Assembly: GCF_036173125.1 (NCBI RefSeq)
Contig: NZ_CP108054.1
Span: 9,431,501-9,495,500 of the forward strand
From: Streptomyces sp. NBC_00286
GTDB lineage: Bacteria; Actinomycetota; Actinomycetes; Streptomycetales; Streptomycetaceae
Reading direction: 5' to 3'
Length of the DNA stretch: 64,000 nucleotides
The stretch's first letter is position 1. Each line of letters begins with the position of its first letter. Position numbers and translations under genes: made by a program. Shown piece after piece: positions 1-8,819 of this stretch. The notes beneath the pieces are model-generated. The model did not search any database. It was not told the DNA's origin and saw only the letters and a list, made by a program, of their open reading frames with translations.

Positions 1-315
1 CGGGGACACGCCGCCGGACTGGGCAGATTTCCGCGGCTCGGCGGGTGCGCGGGGCCCGTCACTCACGCACCGTGCCGGTGGCTCCTTGCGGCGGAGGATC
101 ACCGCGTCGATCGGTGGCCTGTTCGGCCTGACCTGAGCCCGTTGGGGCGCCGGTACGTCGGGCAGGGCAGCCACCGCGGCACATACCAGGGAGTGGGCCT
201 CACCTTCTCGATGAGCAGGAAACGGCCGGCGAGCGTCATGAGCCGGTGACCGCCAGGACGAGGCTCCTCACCCCGCAATCCGCGGATGGGGCATGTGGTA
301 ATCCGCGGATGAGGC

Positions 316-720
316 ATGCGCATGAAGGCAGTTGTGTGGCACGGAGTCGGGGACATCCGTCTCGAAAGCGTGCCGGAGCCGAAGATCCAGGACCCGTACG
401 ACGCGATCATGCGGATCACGACCTCCGCCATATGCGGCACCGACCTGCTTTTCGTTCCCGGCACGATGTCCGGCCTGCGCGAGGGCCGCATCCTCGGGCA
501 CGAGGCTGTCGGCGTCGTAGTGGACGTCGGTTGCGGATCATCGTGGTCGACGGTGTGGCGGACCGGCTGGATGTGGCCCGCGACCGGCACGCCGAGACCA
601 TCGACTTCAACGCCGAAGACCCCGTCGAGGCGGTGCGCGAACTGACCGGCGGTATCGGTGTCGACCGCGTCATCGACGCGGTGGGCGTGGACGCCGCTGT
701 GGCCCGGCTCGGTGTACCGG
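316..720 (+). pseudogene. Zinc-dependent alcohol dehydrogenase, internally deleted and frameshifted
   Basis: The reading frame from 316 encodes a clear N-terminal medium-chain dehydrogenase start: MKAVVWHGVGDIRLESVPEP, then a CGTDL zinc-site motif and GHEAVGVVVDVG. After roughly residue 73 this frame becomes nonsense. A different frame (about 530-720) reads IIVVDGVADRLDVARD and then EAVRELTGGIGVDRVIDAVG, which is the downstream cofactor-domain part of the same family. The expected middle segment and the whole C-terminus are missing. This is seen directly as one homologous protein split between two frames, so a deletion with frame change followed by truncation is inferred. It resembles glutathione-independent formaldehyde dehydrogenases, but too little remains for a substrate. 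Confidence 0.8.
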
Positions 721-768
721 TCCGGCTCAGCAGGCCGTTGGTGGCGCGGCGAACGAAGCAGGGGCGTG

Positions 769-2190
769 TCAGCGAAGGAGAGGTCCTGTGACGAGGGGGA
801 GGACTGCGCCGCCGGCGATGCCGAGGACGAGGGAGACCGAAGCAGCGGTGTAGGCCGTGGCGGCAGCCCAGCGGCCGAGTGCGGCGTGGGCTTCGGTGGG
901 TGCGGGATCGGTGGTGGTGAAGAGGGGGGCGAGCCAGCGCAGGTAGTAGAAGAGGGAGGCGACGGTGTTGGCGACGGCGAGGGCGGTCAGCCAGGTGTAG
1001 CCGCCGTCGACGGCGGCGCTGAAGATCTCCAGCTTGCCGAGGAAGACGCCGGTGGGCGGGGTGCCGACCAGGCCCAGCAGGCACACGACCAGGACGGCGC
1101 CGAGACCGGGGTGGCGGCGGGCGAGGCCGCGGTAGTCGTCGAGGTCGCGGGCGTGCGGGAGTTCGGTCACGACGGCGAACGCGCCGAGATTGGTGGCGGC
1201 GTAAGCGGCGAGATAGAACAGCAGGCTCTTTTGGGCGAGGTCGGTGCGGGTGGCGACGGCCAGGGCCATCAGGAGGTAGCCGACCTGGCTGATGGTGGAG
1301 TACGCGAGCAAGCGTTTGACGGAGTTCTGGAAGAACGCGGCCAGGTTGCCCAGCGTCATCGTGACTGCGGCGATGACGGCCAGCAGCAGAGGCCAGTTGA
1401 CGTCACTGTCGGGCAGGGCCTGGTGCAGCAGGCGATAGCCGGCGATCAGGCCGCCGATCTTGGGCAGGGTCGTGACGTAGGCGCCGACGGGGGTGCGCGC
1501 GCCCTCGGTGACGTCGGGGACCCAGAAGTGCGCCGGGACCGCCCCGGCCTTGAGCAGCAGGCCGGCCAGGACGCCGATGAGCCCGACGGCGACAAGTCCG
1601 TAGGCGGCGGTGGGCAGCGCCCTGTGCAGTTCGCGGTAGAGGGTGGCGTGGCCGGCCGCGTAGAGGAGAGCCGTGCCGGCGAGCATGGTGGTGCCGAGCA
1701 GGACGCCCATCAGGTAGTACTTCAGGGCTGCCTCGGTGCCGCGTTCGTCCTTGGCGAAGGCTGTGAGCGCGTAGCCGGGGATGCTCGCGAGCAGGTAGGC
1801 GGCGAAGAGCGTCAGCAGATCGTTCGCGCCGATCAGGACAAGGGTGCCGGCTCCGGTCAGCAGGAGCAGCACCCAGTACTCGGCCTCACGTTTGTGACCG
1901 CGGACGGTTTCCACGGACATGGCGATGATCAGCAGCAGGGCACCCAGAACGATCAGGCGGCCGACGTCGGTGGCCGCATCGACGGCGAACGCGTGGGAGA
2001 AGACGGTCTGTTCGCGGCCGGTGGCCATGGTGATGCCGGTGGCGACCAGGCCGGCCACGCAGGCGGCGGCCGCCAGCACCGCGACGGTCCACTGACGGCG
2101 GCGGGGCAGCCAGGCACCGGCGAGCAGGCCGATGACGGCGGCGCCGAGCAGGGAGAGTTCGGGGACGAGGGCGGCGAGGTTCTCGTTCAT
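769..2190 (-). CDS. nuoN: NADH-quinone oxidoreductase subunit N-like (antiporter-type membrane subunit)
   Basis: This 473-residue polytopic membrane protein is the last gene of the complex I membrane-arm operon. It carries the proton-antiporter fold, with the conserved lysine-bearing stretch KAGAVPAHFWVPDVTEG and the segment VKRLLAYSTISQVGYLLM typical of NuoN. The ATG at 2188-2190 lies inside the ATGA overlap with the stop of nuoM, which fixes the start; the same frame stays open far upstream but only as a shadow of nuoM. In complex I this subunit pumps protons across the cytoplasmic membrane. With no peripheral arm encoded nearby, its electron source here is unknown. Confidence 0.93.
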   Translation of the reverse strand: MNENLAALVPELSLLGAAVIGLLAGAWLPRRRQWTVAVLAAAACVAGLVATGITMATGREQTVFSHAFAVDAATDVGRLIVLGALLLIIAMSVETVRGHKREAEYWVLLLLTGAGTLVLIGANDLLTLFAAYLLASIPGYALTAFAKDERGTEAALKYYLMGVLLGTTMLAGTALLYAAGHATLYRELHRALPTAAYGLVAVGLIGVLAGLLLKAGAVPAHFWVPDVTEGARTPVGAYVTTLPKIGGLIAGYRLLHQALPDSDVNWPLLLAVIAAVTMTLGNLAAFFQNSVKRLLAYSTISQVGYLLMALAVATRTDLAQKSLLFYLAAYAATNLGAFAVVTELPHARDLDDYRGLARRHPGLGAVLVVCLLGLVGTPPTGVFLGKLEIFSAAVDGGYTWLTALAVANTVASLFYYLRWLAPLFTTTDPAPTEAHAALGRWAAATAYTAASVSLVLGIAGGAVLPLVTGPLLR

Positions 2191-3692
2191 CGGGCCACCA
2201 GTCCGGTAACCGTGCGGCTGGCCGGTTCGATGACGTCCAGCAGCCAGCGCGGCGCGACGCCGATCACCAGCGCGACCGCCAGCAGCGCCACCGTGGAGAC
2301 GGTCTCGGTGCCCTTGAGGTCGCCGACGCCGCCGGTGGGGGCGGTCTGCGGCAGGCGCGGGATGCCGAGGAACATGGAGCGCAAGGCGCGCAGGAACAGG
2401 GCAGCAGTGATCAGGATGCCGGTCAGGGCGATGGCGGTGGCGATCGTCTGGGAAGCCAGGGCGCCGGTGAAGATCTGGAACTCGGCGATGAACCCGGAGA
2501 AGCCGGGAATGCCGAGACTGGCGAACGCCGCAAGGGCTGTGACGCCGGCGAAGCGTGGAGTGTGCGCAGCCAGTCCGGAGTAGGCATCCATCGCGTATGT
2601 CTGCCCACGGTCGTACAGCACGCCGCTGAGCAGGAACAGGGCGCCGGTGATCAGGCCGTGGCTGACCATCTGGGTGACCGCCCCGGTGACCGCGAGGGAG
2701 CGGGCCTGGGCGTCGGTGCCGGCCAGCGTTCCGGCGGCACCGACGGCGAGGACGATGTAACCCATGTGGTTGACCGAGGTATAGGCGATCATGCGTTTGA
2801 AGTCGGTCTGCGCCAGGGCGACCAGCGCACCGTAGACGACGGAGACGGCGCCGATGACGACGATGACCAGGGCGTAGTGGCGCCAGCCGGCCGGCACCAG
2901 GGGCATGGCGATGCGGACGAAGCCGTAGGTGCCCATCTTCAGCAGAATGCCGGCCAGGATCGCCGAGCCGGCGGCGGGGGCGTCGGTGTGGGCGGGTGGC
3001 AGCCAGGTGTGGAACGGCACGGTCGGGGTCTTGATCGCCAGGCCGACGCCGATGGTCAGCAGCACCAGGCCGGCGTACAGGCCGCGGCCGGCGAGCGGAT
3101 TGCTCTGGGTGAGGTCGACGAGGTCGAAGGTGTGGGGTTCGGCGGCGAGGTACAGGCCGATGAAGCCGAGCAGCAGGGCGAGGGAGCCGATGAAGGTGTA
3201 GAGGAAGAACTTCAACGCCGCAGCCCGGGCTCGCTCGCCGTGGCCCCACCCGGCGATGACGAAGAACATGCCGACGATCGACAGGTCGAAGAAGACGAAG
3301 AAGAGGATCAGGTCCAGGGCGACGAACAGGCCCAGGCTGACGGTCTGCAGGAACAGGAACAGGCACACGTACGAACGCGCCCGTCGCCGCTCCTTCAGCG
3401 AGTACACAGCGACGGTCAGGAACAGCAGACAGGTCAGCGCCACCAGGGGGAGGGACAGGCCGTCGACGCCGACGTGGTAACCCACCCCGGCACTGGGGAT
3501 CCACCGCACCCGCTGCTGGAACTGCATTCCGCCGCCCGGGTCGAACTCGGTCCAGACGGCGACGACCAGGGCGAGGTCGACGGCGGCAGTGGCGATCCAC
3601 ACCCAGATGTACGCCCGGTCGGAGAGCGTGCGGGGCAGGAGCAGCAGTACCGCACAGACCAGCAGGGGCAGGAACGTGACGACGCTCAGCAC
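2187..3692 (-). CDS. nuoM: NADH-quinone oxidoreductase subunit M-like (antiporter-type membrane subunit)
   Basis: A 501-residue membrane protein of the NuoM class, with about 14 hydrophobic segments. The conserved run KTPTVPFHTWLPPAHTDAP holds the antiporter lysine and following histidine, and AQTDFKRMIAYTSVNHMGYI is the second family hallmark. Translation starts at a GTG (3690-3692) only four bases after the nuoL stop and ends in an ATGA overlap with nuoN, so expression is probably coupled. It would form one of three proton channels in the membrane arm. Length and motifs match bona fide NuoM with no visible damage. Confidence 0.94.
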   Translation of the reverse strand: MLSVVTFLPLLVCAVLLLLPRTLSDRAYIWVWIATAAVDLALVVAVWTEFDPGGGMQFQQRVRWIPSAGVGYHVGVDGLSLPLVALTCLLFLTVAVYSLKERRRARSYVCLFLFLQTVSLGLFVALDLILFFVFFDLSIVGMFFVIAGWGHGERARAAALKFFLYTFIGSLALLLGFIGLYLAAEPHTFDLVDLTQSNPLAGRGLYAGLVLLTIGVGLAIKTPTVPFHTWLPPAHTDAPAAGSAILAGILLKMGTYGFVRIAMPLVPAGWRHYALVIVVIGAVSVVYGALVALAQTDFKRMIAYTSVNHMGYIVLAVGAAGTLAGTDAQARSLAVTGAVTQMVSHGLITGALFLLSGVLYDRGQTYAMDAYSGLAAHTPRFAGVTALAAFASLGIPGFSGFIAEFQIFTGALASQTIATAIALTGILITAALFLRALRSMFLGIPRLPQTAPTGGVGDLKGTETVSTVALLAVALVIGVAPRWLLDVIEPASRTVTGLVAR

Positions 3693-3696
3693 AGGA

Positions 3697-5568
3697 CTAC
3701 CTCACCAACAGCACGATCAGGGTCAGAACGGCGAAGCCGACGGCGGCCTGGGCGTAGTACTGGTGCAGCAGCCCGGTCTGCGGACGCCGCGCCCACCGGC
3801 CCAGTCTCCGGGCGCCGGCGGCCACCGCGCCGACGGCGGCGTCGATGCCGCCGTCGTCCAGCCGGCCGGCAAGCCGGGCCGTGACGATCCCGCCGCGGGC
3901 GGCCTGCCGTACGGCACCGTCGGCGACGCGGTCGTCGAAGACGGCCAGCGCCCGAGCCAGCCCCAGTACGGGCCGCACCACCACGGCGTGCGCGGCCCGC
4001 TCCAGATACAGCCACCCATGCGCCCACCGCACCACAGCTCCCGGCGCCGGCGCGGGGCGGGGCGCCCACCACCAGGCCAGGCCCGCGGCGGTGAGTGCGA
4101 CACCGGCGGACAGGCCCAGCTCCCACGGCTTGGGGGACGGCTCGCCCGGGGCACCGACCAGCCGCTTCAGCCAGGACGCCGGTCCGGGCAGGGTCAGCAC
4201 GCCCAGCACGGCCGCGGCGAGGGTGAGGGCGAGCAGCGGTGCCGGCGTCGTGCGGGCGGTGCGCCGGGTGCCGCTCTGCTCGGTGTCGTACCCGGCATCC
4301 GGATCGTCGGGCAGCGGCCGGGTGACGTACCAGACGGCCTTGATGCTGTAGACGGCGGCGACGGCGGCCGCCGCGAGCCCCACAGCGTACAGCGCGGTGC
4401 TCTCGGCACGTGCGGAGGCGAGGACTTCGTCCTTGGCCGCCCACAGCGACAGTGGCGGCAGCCCGGCCAGCGTCAGCGCTCCGGCGGTGAAGGTGGTGCC
4501 GACCAGAGGGTGGGTGCGGGCGGCGCCGCGCAGCGCGGGCAGCTGCTTGGTGCCGAGCGTGGTCAGCCAGGCTCCGGCGGCGAGGAACAGTCCCGATTTC
4601 GTGGCGGCGTGCGCGACGAGCTGGGTGGTGCCCGCGGCGACCCCGCTACTGCCGGCGGCCAGCACCATGAACCCGATCTGCCCCGAGGTGGACGCCGCGA
4701 GCAGCTGTTTCAGATCGCGCTGGGCGACGGCGACCACGCCGAGGGCGAGAGCGGTGACGGCGCCGGCCCAGGCGACCAGCGGACCGGCCCAGCCGGTGGC
4801 GGCCAGCAGCGGATGCAGGCGTAACAGCAGGTAGGCGCCCGCGGCGACCATGGTCGCCGAGTGCAGCAGCGCCGAGACGGAACTGGGTCCCTGCATGGCC
4901 CGCGACAGCCAGAAGGAGAACGGCAGCTGCGCCGACTTGCCCAGGGCGGCTACGACCACACCTGCGGTGATCAGGTGCAGCCACGGTGAGGTGGCGTGCG
5001 GCAGGGTGTCCAGGTTCAGGGAACCGGCGCCGCCGGCCATCGCCGCGCCGGCGGCCAGGTACAGGCCGAGGTCGGCGGTGCGGGTGGTGAGGAACGCGGT
5101 GTCCGCCGCGCGTACCCGCTCGGGCCGGTGCCACCAGTAGCCGATCAGTGCCCAACTGGTGGCGCCCATCACCTCCCAGGCCATCAGCAGCAGCGGCAGC
5201 GTGGTCGCCGTGACGGTGACCAGCATGGATCCGGCGAAGATCAGCATCAGCCCGAAGTACCGCCCCCGGTTCTCCTCGTGGGCGAACTCCCCCGCCGCGA
5301 AGGCCAGGACGGCGGCGGTGACCGCGGCCACGAGGGTCACCATCACCGCGGACAGTCCGTCCACTGCCAGGCCCGCCCGCATTCCGGCGAACAGCGGCGC
5401 ACTCGTCTCGGGCCGGGTCACCGCGGCGGCGACGGCCACGCCGAGCGTCGCCACGGCCACCGTCACGCCGATGGGGGCAACCAGCCGGTTGTAGCGAGCG
5501 CCCGTCAGACCGAGGGCCGTTCCCGCGCCGAGGGGAAGGGCGATCAGCAGCCAGATCAACGCGCTCAT
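3697..5568 (-). CDS. nuoL: NADH-quinone oxidoreductase subunit L-like (distal antiporter subunit)
   Basis: A 623-residue NuoL-class protein. The key glutamate lies in LLMAWEVMGATSWALIGYWW, and the lysine/histidine channel segment is GKSAQLPFSFWLSRAMQGPS followed by SALLHSATMVAAGAYLL. A long C-terminal extension after about residue 480 ends in a last hydrophobic helix, as expected for the lateral helix and anchor of NuoL, though it is alanine-rich and shorter than in E. coli. The start at 5568 overlaps the nuoK stop (ATGA). It forms the distal proton pump of complex I-type machines. Confidence 0.93.
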   Translation of the reverse strand: MSALIWLLIALPLGAGTALGLTGARYNRLVAPIGVTVAVATLGVAVAAAVTRPETSAPLFAGMRAGLAVDGLSAVMVTLVAAVTAAVLAFAAGEFAHEENRGRYFGLMLIFAGSMLVTVTATTLPLLLMAWEVMGATSWALIGYWWHRPERVRAADTAFLTTRTADLGLYLAAGAAMAGGAGSLNLDTLPHATSPWLHLITAGVVVAALGKSAQLPFSFWLSRAMQGPSSVSALLHSATMVAAGAYLLLRLHPLLAATGWAGPLVAWAGAVTALALGVVAVAQRDLKQLLAASTSGQIGFMVLAAGSSGVAAGTTQLVAHAATKSGLFLAAGAWLTTLGTKQLPALRGAARTHPLVGTTFTAGALTLAGLPPLSLWAAKDEVLASARAESTALYAVGLAAAAVAAVYSIKAVWYVTRPLPDDPDAGYDTEQSGTRRTARTTPAPLLALTLAAAVLGVLTLPGPASWLKRLVGAPGEPSPKPWELGLSAGVALTAAGLAWWWAPRPAPAPGAVVRWAHGWLYLERAAHAVVVRPVLGLARALAVFDDRVADGAVRQAARGGIVTARLAGRLDDGGIDAAVGAVAAGARRLGRWARRPQTGLLHQYYAQAAVGFAVLTLIVLLVR

Positions 5569-5870
5569 CCCTTCAGGTCGCCGGCCATGTCGGTCATGTC
5601 GACCCGGCGGGCGCGGTAGATCGCGGTGGTGACGGCGAAGCCCATCGCCATCTCCACCGCCATCGCGACCACGGCCGCCACAATCACCACCTGGCCGCTT
5701 GGGGCCCCGGGGGCGAGGAAGTGCCAGAAGTCGGCGGCCGCGACGATGATGCCGCCGATCATCAGCTCGATCCCCATCATGATCATGACGATGGACTGCT
5801 GGGACAGCGCGCCGAACAGGCCGGTGCAGAACAGGCCCGCGGCCAGCACCAGGATCAGTTCGAACGTCAT
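5565..5870 (-). CDS. nuoK: NADH-quinone oxidoreductase subunit K-like
   Basis: A 101-residue protein with three transmembrane helices. The segment GIELMIGGIIVAAADFWHF holds the conserved membrane glutamate of NuoK, and a second acidic residue is in AMAVEMAMGFAVTTAIY. The ATG at 5868-5870 sits in an ATGA overlap with nuoJ, so the long upstream open frame is not coding here. In complex I it links NuoJ and NuoN in the proton relay. It is intact and of normal length. Confidence 0.93.
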   Translation of the reverse strand: MTFELILVLAAGLFCTGLFGALSQQSIVMIMMGIELMIGGIIVAAADFWHFLAPGAPSGQVVIVAAVVAMAVEMAMGFAVTTAIYRARRVDMTDMAGDLKG

Positions 5871-6436
5871 CGGCCCACTCCTCCGCCGGCCGGGTCCTTC
5901 GCGGGCCGCTGGTCCAGGTCGTCGCCGAATCGGTCGTAGCGGCCGCGGTGGGTGGCCAGCACGGTGGCGGCGACCATGGTGGCCAGCAGCACGAACCCGA
6001 GGGTGACCATGGTCAGCATCTGTTCGGCCATCAGCGCCCTGCCGACCTGGAAGGTCGTGTCCCGGGGCTGCAGTGCGGCGCTGTCCCGCCAGGGCACCAG
6101 GAAGATCCCGGCGACCAGCGCGGCGAAGACAACGCCGCTGATGACGAGCGCGCCGCGCTTGTTGTGCAGCATCGACATCGGCATCAGTCCGGCCGGGTTC
6201 ATCATGTAGGCGATCATGAACACGGCCATGACCACCATCTCCATGACCATCATCAGCACGATGACCACGCCCAGATAGGGCAGGCCGAGGACGGTCGTGA
6301 CGCCGCCGACGCACACCAGGGCCGCCAGCAGCGAGAAGGTGACCCGTGCCATCGAGTTCAGCGTGAACACCAGCACGCCGAAGACCAGGGCAAGTACTCC
6401 CAGAACCACCAGCAGCACGGTGTTGGTCGTGCCCAT
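5867..6436 (-). CDS. nuoJ: NADH-quinone oxidoreductase subunit J-like
   Basis: This 189-residue membrane protein has five predicted helices. The conserved glycine-tyrosine region is represented by TTVLGLPYLGVVIVLMMVME, although the strictly conserved NuoJ tyrosine context is modified. The stretch MMVMEMVVMAVFMIAYMMNP is unusually methionine-rich. The gene starts 18 bases after nuoH and overlaps nuoK by ATGA. The C-terminus is soluble and charged. Assignment rests on gene order (H-J-K-L-M-N) and topology as well as sequence; NuoI is missing between H and J, where it normally lies. Confidence 0.85.
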   Translation of the reverse strand: MGTTNTVLLVVLGVLALVFGVLVFTLNSMARVTFSLLAALVCVGGVTTVLGLPYLGVVIVLMMVMEMVVMAVFMIAYMMNPAGLMPMSMLHNKRGALVISGVVFAALVAGIFLVPWRDSAALQPRDTTFQVGRALMAEQMLTMVTLGFVLLATMVAATVLATHRGRYDRFGDDLDQRPAKDPAGGGVGR

Positions 6437-6454
6437 GACGCGGTTCCCTTCCTT

Positions 6455-7384
6455 CTATCGGTTGAGGTTGACCACGGCTGGAACCAGGACTTGCACGATC
6501 GTCAGCGGGATGAGCACCACCCAGGCGAACTCCACGTACCGGTCGGCTCGGATCATCGGCAGCCGCCGCAGCACCCACACCAGCAGACCGAGCACCAGCA
6601 GCGTTTTGACCAGCGACCACACCGAGGCCGGCAAGCCCGGCCCGGCGCCGCCGCCCAGGAAGAGCGGGACCGCCATGGCCGAGCCGGATGCCAGCCACAG
6701 CCACCGGCCGGCCTGCAGCAACAGCCGGTCCACGCCGGACGTCTCGCCCAGGACACCGCCGGCGAGGTCGCGGCCGACTGGATAGGCGAAGGGGCCCAGA
6801 AAGCTGAACGCCAGCACACCGGCCAGGTAGGCGGCGAAGGCGACCGGCATCCACACCGCGTACCACAGCCCGTGCTGCGCGGCGGCGATGTCGCCCACCC
6901 GCAGCGACTCCGCCCCGGTGGCGGTGGAGATCAGCGCGAACATCAGCGGCAGCTCATAGGCCAAGCCCTGGGCGAGAAACCGGTACCCGCCGATCAGGGA
7001 GAACGCGGCGTTGGGACCCCAGCCGGCCAGCCACAGCCCGGCCCAGGTCAGCACCTCCATGGCGTTGAACCACACCACCCCGACGGACAGGTCGGCGACC
7101 GCGTGGTTTCCGAACGGGATGACCAGCGTGGACAGCACGGCGGCCACCGGCACGGTGATGACACCGGTCCGCCACAGCAGCCGGTCCGGGGCGGGCATCC
7201 GCCGCGGCTGCGCCACCAGCGCCCGCGGCACACCGAGAAACGGCCGCACCGCGGTGGCGAGGCTGACCGGCCGTCCCGCGCTCCGGGCGTCCAGCACCGC
7301 GTCGCCGGCCACCGCCAGCACCGCAAAGCCGAGCAGCAGCCCCGGGGCGGCCAGCAGCGTCCACCACGCCCCCGCCTCAACCAT
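6455..7384 (-). CDS. nuoH: NADH-quinone oxidoreductase subunit H-like
   Basis: A 309-residue membrane protein. The motif GGYRFLAQGLAYELPLMFAL corresponds to the quinone-pocket loop of NuoH, which in canonical proteins reads roughly ...SAAQ.iSYEip. Further helices end in RADRYVEFAWVVLIPLTIVQV. The ATG at 7382-7384 overlaps the upstream 480-residue gene by eight bases. In complex I this subunit anchors NuoB, NuoD and NuoI and forms the quinone chamber. With those partners absent, the adjoining fusion-like protein is the obvious candidate partner. Confidence 0.9.
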   Translation of the reverse strand: MVEAGAWWTLLAAPGLLLGFAVLAVAGDAVLDARSAGRPVSLATAVRPFLGVPRALVAQPRRMPAPDRLLWRTGVITVPVAAVLSTLVIPFGNHAVADLSVGVVWFNAMEVLTWAGLWLAGWGPNAAFSLIGGYRFLAQGLAYELPLMFALISTATGAESLRVGDIAAAQHGLWYAVWMPVAFAAYLAGVLAFSFLGPFAYPVGRDLAGGVLGETSGVDRLLLQAGRWLWLASGSAMAVPLFLGGGAGPGLPASVWSLVKTLLVLGLLVWVLRRLPMIRADRYVEFAWVVLIPLTIVQVLVPAVVNLNR

Positions 7385-8819
7385 GCGTCACCTCCAGCGT
7401 GCGGGCGGCCAGTTCGTCCGGATCGGGGTCGAGGCTGGCCACGATGAGGCGGGCCGCGGCCAGCTCGGCGCCTTCCAGCAGCCGGGGCAGCAGCCCGATC
7501 AGGGCGGACGACGGCGGGTGTTCGGCACTCCAGTGGCCACGCGGGCTCTCCTCCACCGCCACCTCGAGCGGAGACGACTCCTCCAGCCGTCGCAGGTCGT
7601 GCCCGATATCGGTGAGCCACTGCCGGTAGCGGTCGGTCACGTCCCCACCGGCCCGCGCTGCCGGACCACTCACTCCTGCCTCCCCCGCGTCCTGTGCCGT
7701 CACGACGCCGATGCCGCGAGTCAGCCAGGCCAAGGTGCGCGAGAAGCCGACCCTGCGGGTGAAGCGTTCCAGTCGAGGCGCAACCGCGGCGCGGGGCGCG
7801 CCGGAGAGCAGGTCGTCCCGCAGCCGCCGGGCCGACAGAACCTCGCTCGGCCAACCCGCCACGGCCAGCAGCCGGCCCAGGCTGTCCATGTGCGCTGCCA
7901 TGCGCCTACGCACCGCCTCGCCCACGGGCACCGGATCCCCAGCAGCCGCCCGCAGCCAGGGCCGCACCCAGAAAGGCTCAGCCGCCGCGTCGGCAACGGG
8001 CGTCGCCGGTTCTTCGAGAGTGGCGTGCTGGACGACGTCGCCCTGCAATACCAGACGGATCGTCAGGCCCGTGGGCCAGTCGGTCAGTAACGCCCCCAAC
8101 GGCACATGCAACTGGTCCAGCGTCAGGCCGTCGCGGTCCTCACCCTGCTCGGCCATCGGCAGCCCGGCCGGCATCTCCATCTCCCCGCCCCCGTGGCCGC
8201 CGTTGCTGCCGTGCCCCTCGTCGTCGCGGTGACCGTCGGCCTCTTGGCCATCGTGGGCGTCCCCACGGGCGCCCTGCTCTGCCTCCGGTCGATGGCCGGC
8301 ATCATGCTGGTCGCGTCCACCGCTGTGCCCGCCGTGGGCGTCATCGGCCTGGTCGTCCGCGGTGCGCCTGCCGCTTGCCCTGTCCCTGCCGTGGTGGTCT
8401 CGCTGCGCGTGTCCGGGAGCGTCCTGGTCGCCCTCTTGATGTTCCTGCGTTCTCTGTTCCCCGTCCTGCTGTTCGCCTTCCTCAGGGGCTGCCTGCTCGT
8501 GCTGGACGGTCGGTGAGCGGAGTCGGGCCCGGCCGGCCTCCAGCGCGTCCTCCACCTCGTCAGCACTGCGGGCGTGCACCCGGGCGCGCGGCGCGGGCAG
8601 GTCCTGCCACAGCCGGTCCAGCGCCGCCTGCAGGCTCACGCAGTGGGGACCGGCGACAAGGAGGAGATCGGCCTGCGCCGGAGTGGAGACCTGCGGCCAG
8701 TCCCGCAGCCGCAGCAGCCGCTCGGCGGCCAGTCGTACCGCTGTCCCACGCGGCAGAGTCGCCAGCAGCACGCGCGGTCGTGCCGCGGTGCCGCGCAGCG
8801 CCGGCCCGGTCACGTCCAT
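7377..8819 (-). CDS. Unusual NuoB/NuoD-like composite protein with His/Asp-rich linker
   Basis: A 480-residue soluble protein between nuoA (10-base overlap) and nuoH (8-base overlap). Residues 45-80 (ADLLLVAGPHCVSLQAALDR and following) resemble the part of NuoB and [NiFe]-hydrogenase small subunits just before the distal cluster ligands, but no cluster cysteine set exists. Residues 105-213 are a low-complexity linker rich in Asp, Gly, Gln and 13 histidines. Residues 232-265 (LDQLHVPLGALLTDWPTGLT...QGDVV) recall the N-terminal beta domain of NuoD/HycE, and 300-375 recall its helical region without active-site residues. The domain reading is inference; position and overlaps make it a real operon member. 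Confidence 0.75.
   Translation of the reverse strand: MDVTGPALRGTAARPRVLLATLPRGTAVRLAAERLLRLRDWPQVSTPAQADLLLVAGPHCVSLQAALDRLWQDLPAPRARVHARSADEVEDALEAGRARLRSPTVQHEQAAPEEGEQQDGEQRTQEHQEGDQDAPGHAQRDHHGRDRASGRRTADDQADDAHGGHSGGRDQHDAGHRPEAEQGARGDAHDGQEADGHRDDEGHGSNGGHGGGEMEMPAGLPMAEQGEDRDGLTLDQLHVPLGALLTDWPTGLTIRLVLQGDVVQHATLEEPATPVADAAAEPFWVRPWLRAAAGDPVPVGEAVRRRMAAHMDSLGRLLAVAGWPSEVLSARRLRDDLLSGAPRAAVAPRLERFTRRVGFSRTLAWLTRGIGVVTAQDAGEAGVSGPAARAGGDVTDRYRQWLTDIGHDLRRLEESSPLEVAVEESPRGHWSAEHPPSSALIGLLPRLLEGAELAAARLIVASLDPDPDELAARTLEVTHG

Noticed and set aside
658-2583. Long plus-strand frame of 641 residues opposite nuoN
   Set aside because: Gly/Gln/Asp-rich low-complexity translation, typical of the antisense frame of GC-rich membrane genes; no start signals or domains.
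769-3600. A single 943-residue minus-strand frame covering nuoN and part of nuoM
   Set aside because: Only the part from 2190 down has NuoN features. The upstream half is an arginine-rich shadow of nuoM, and the ATGA overlap fixes the true start.
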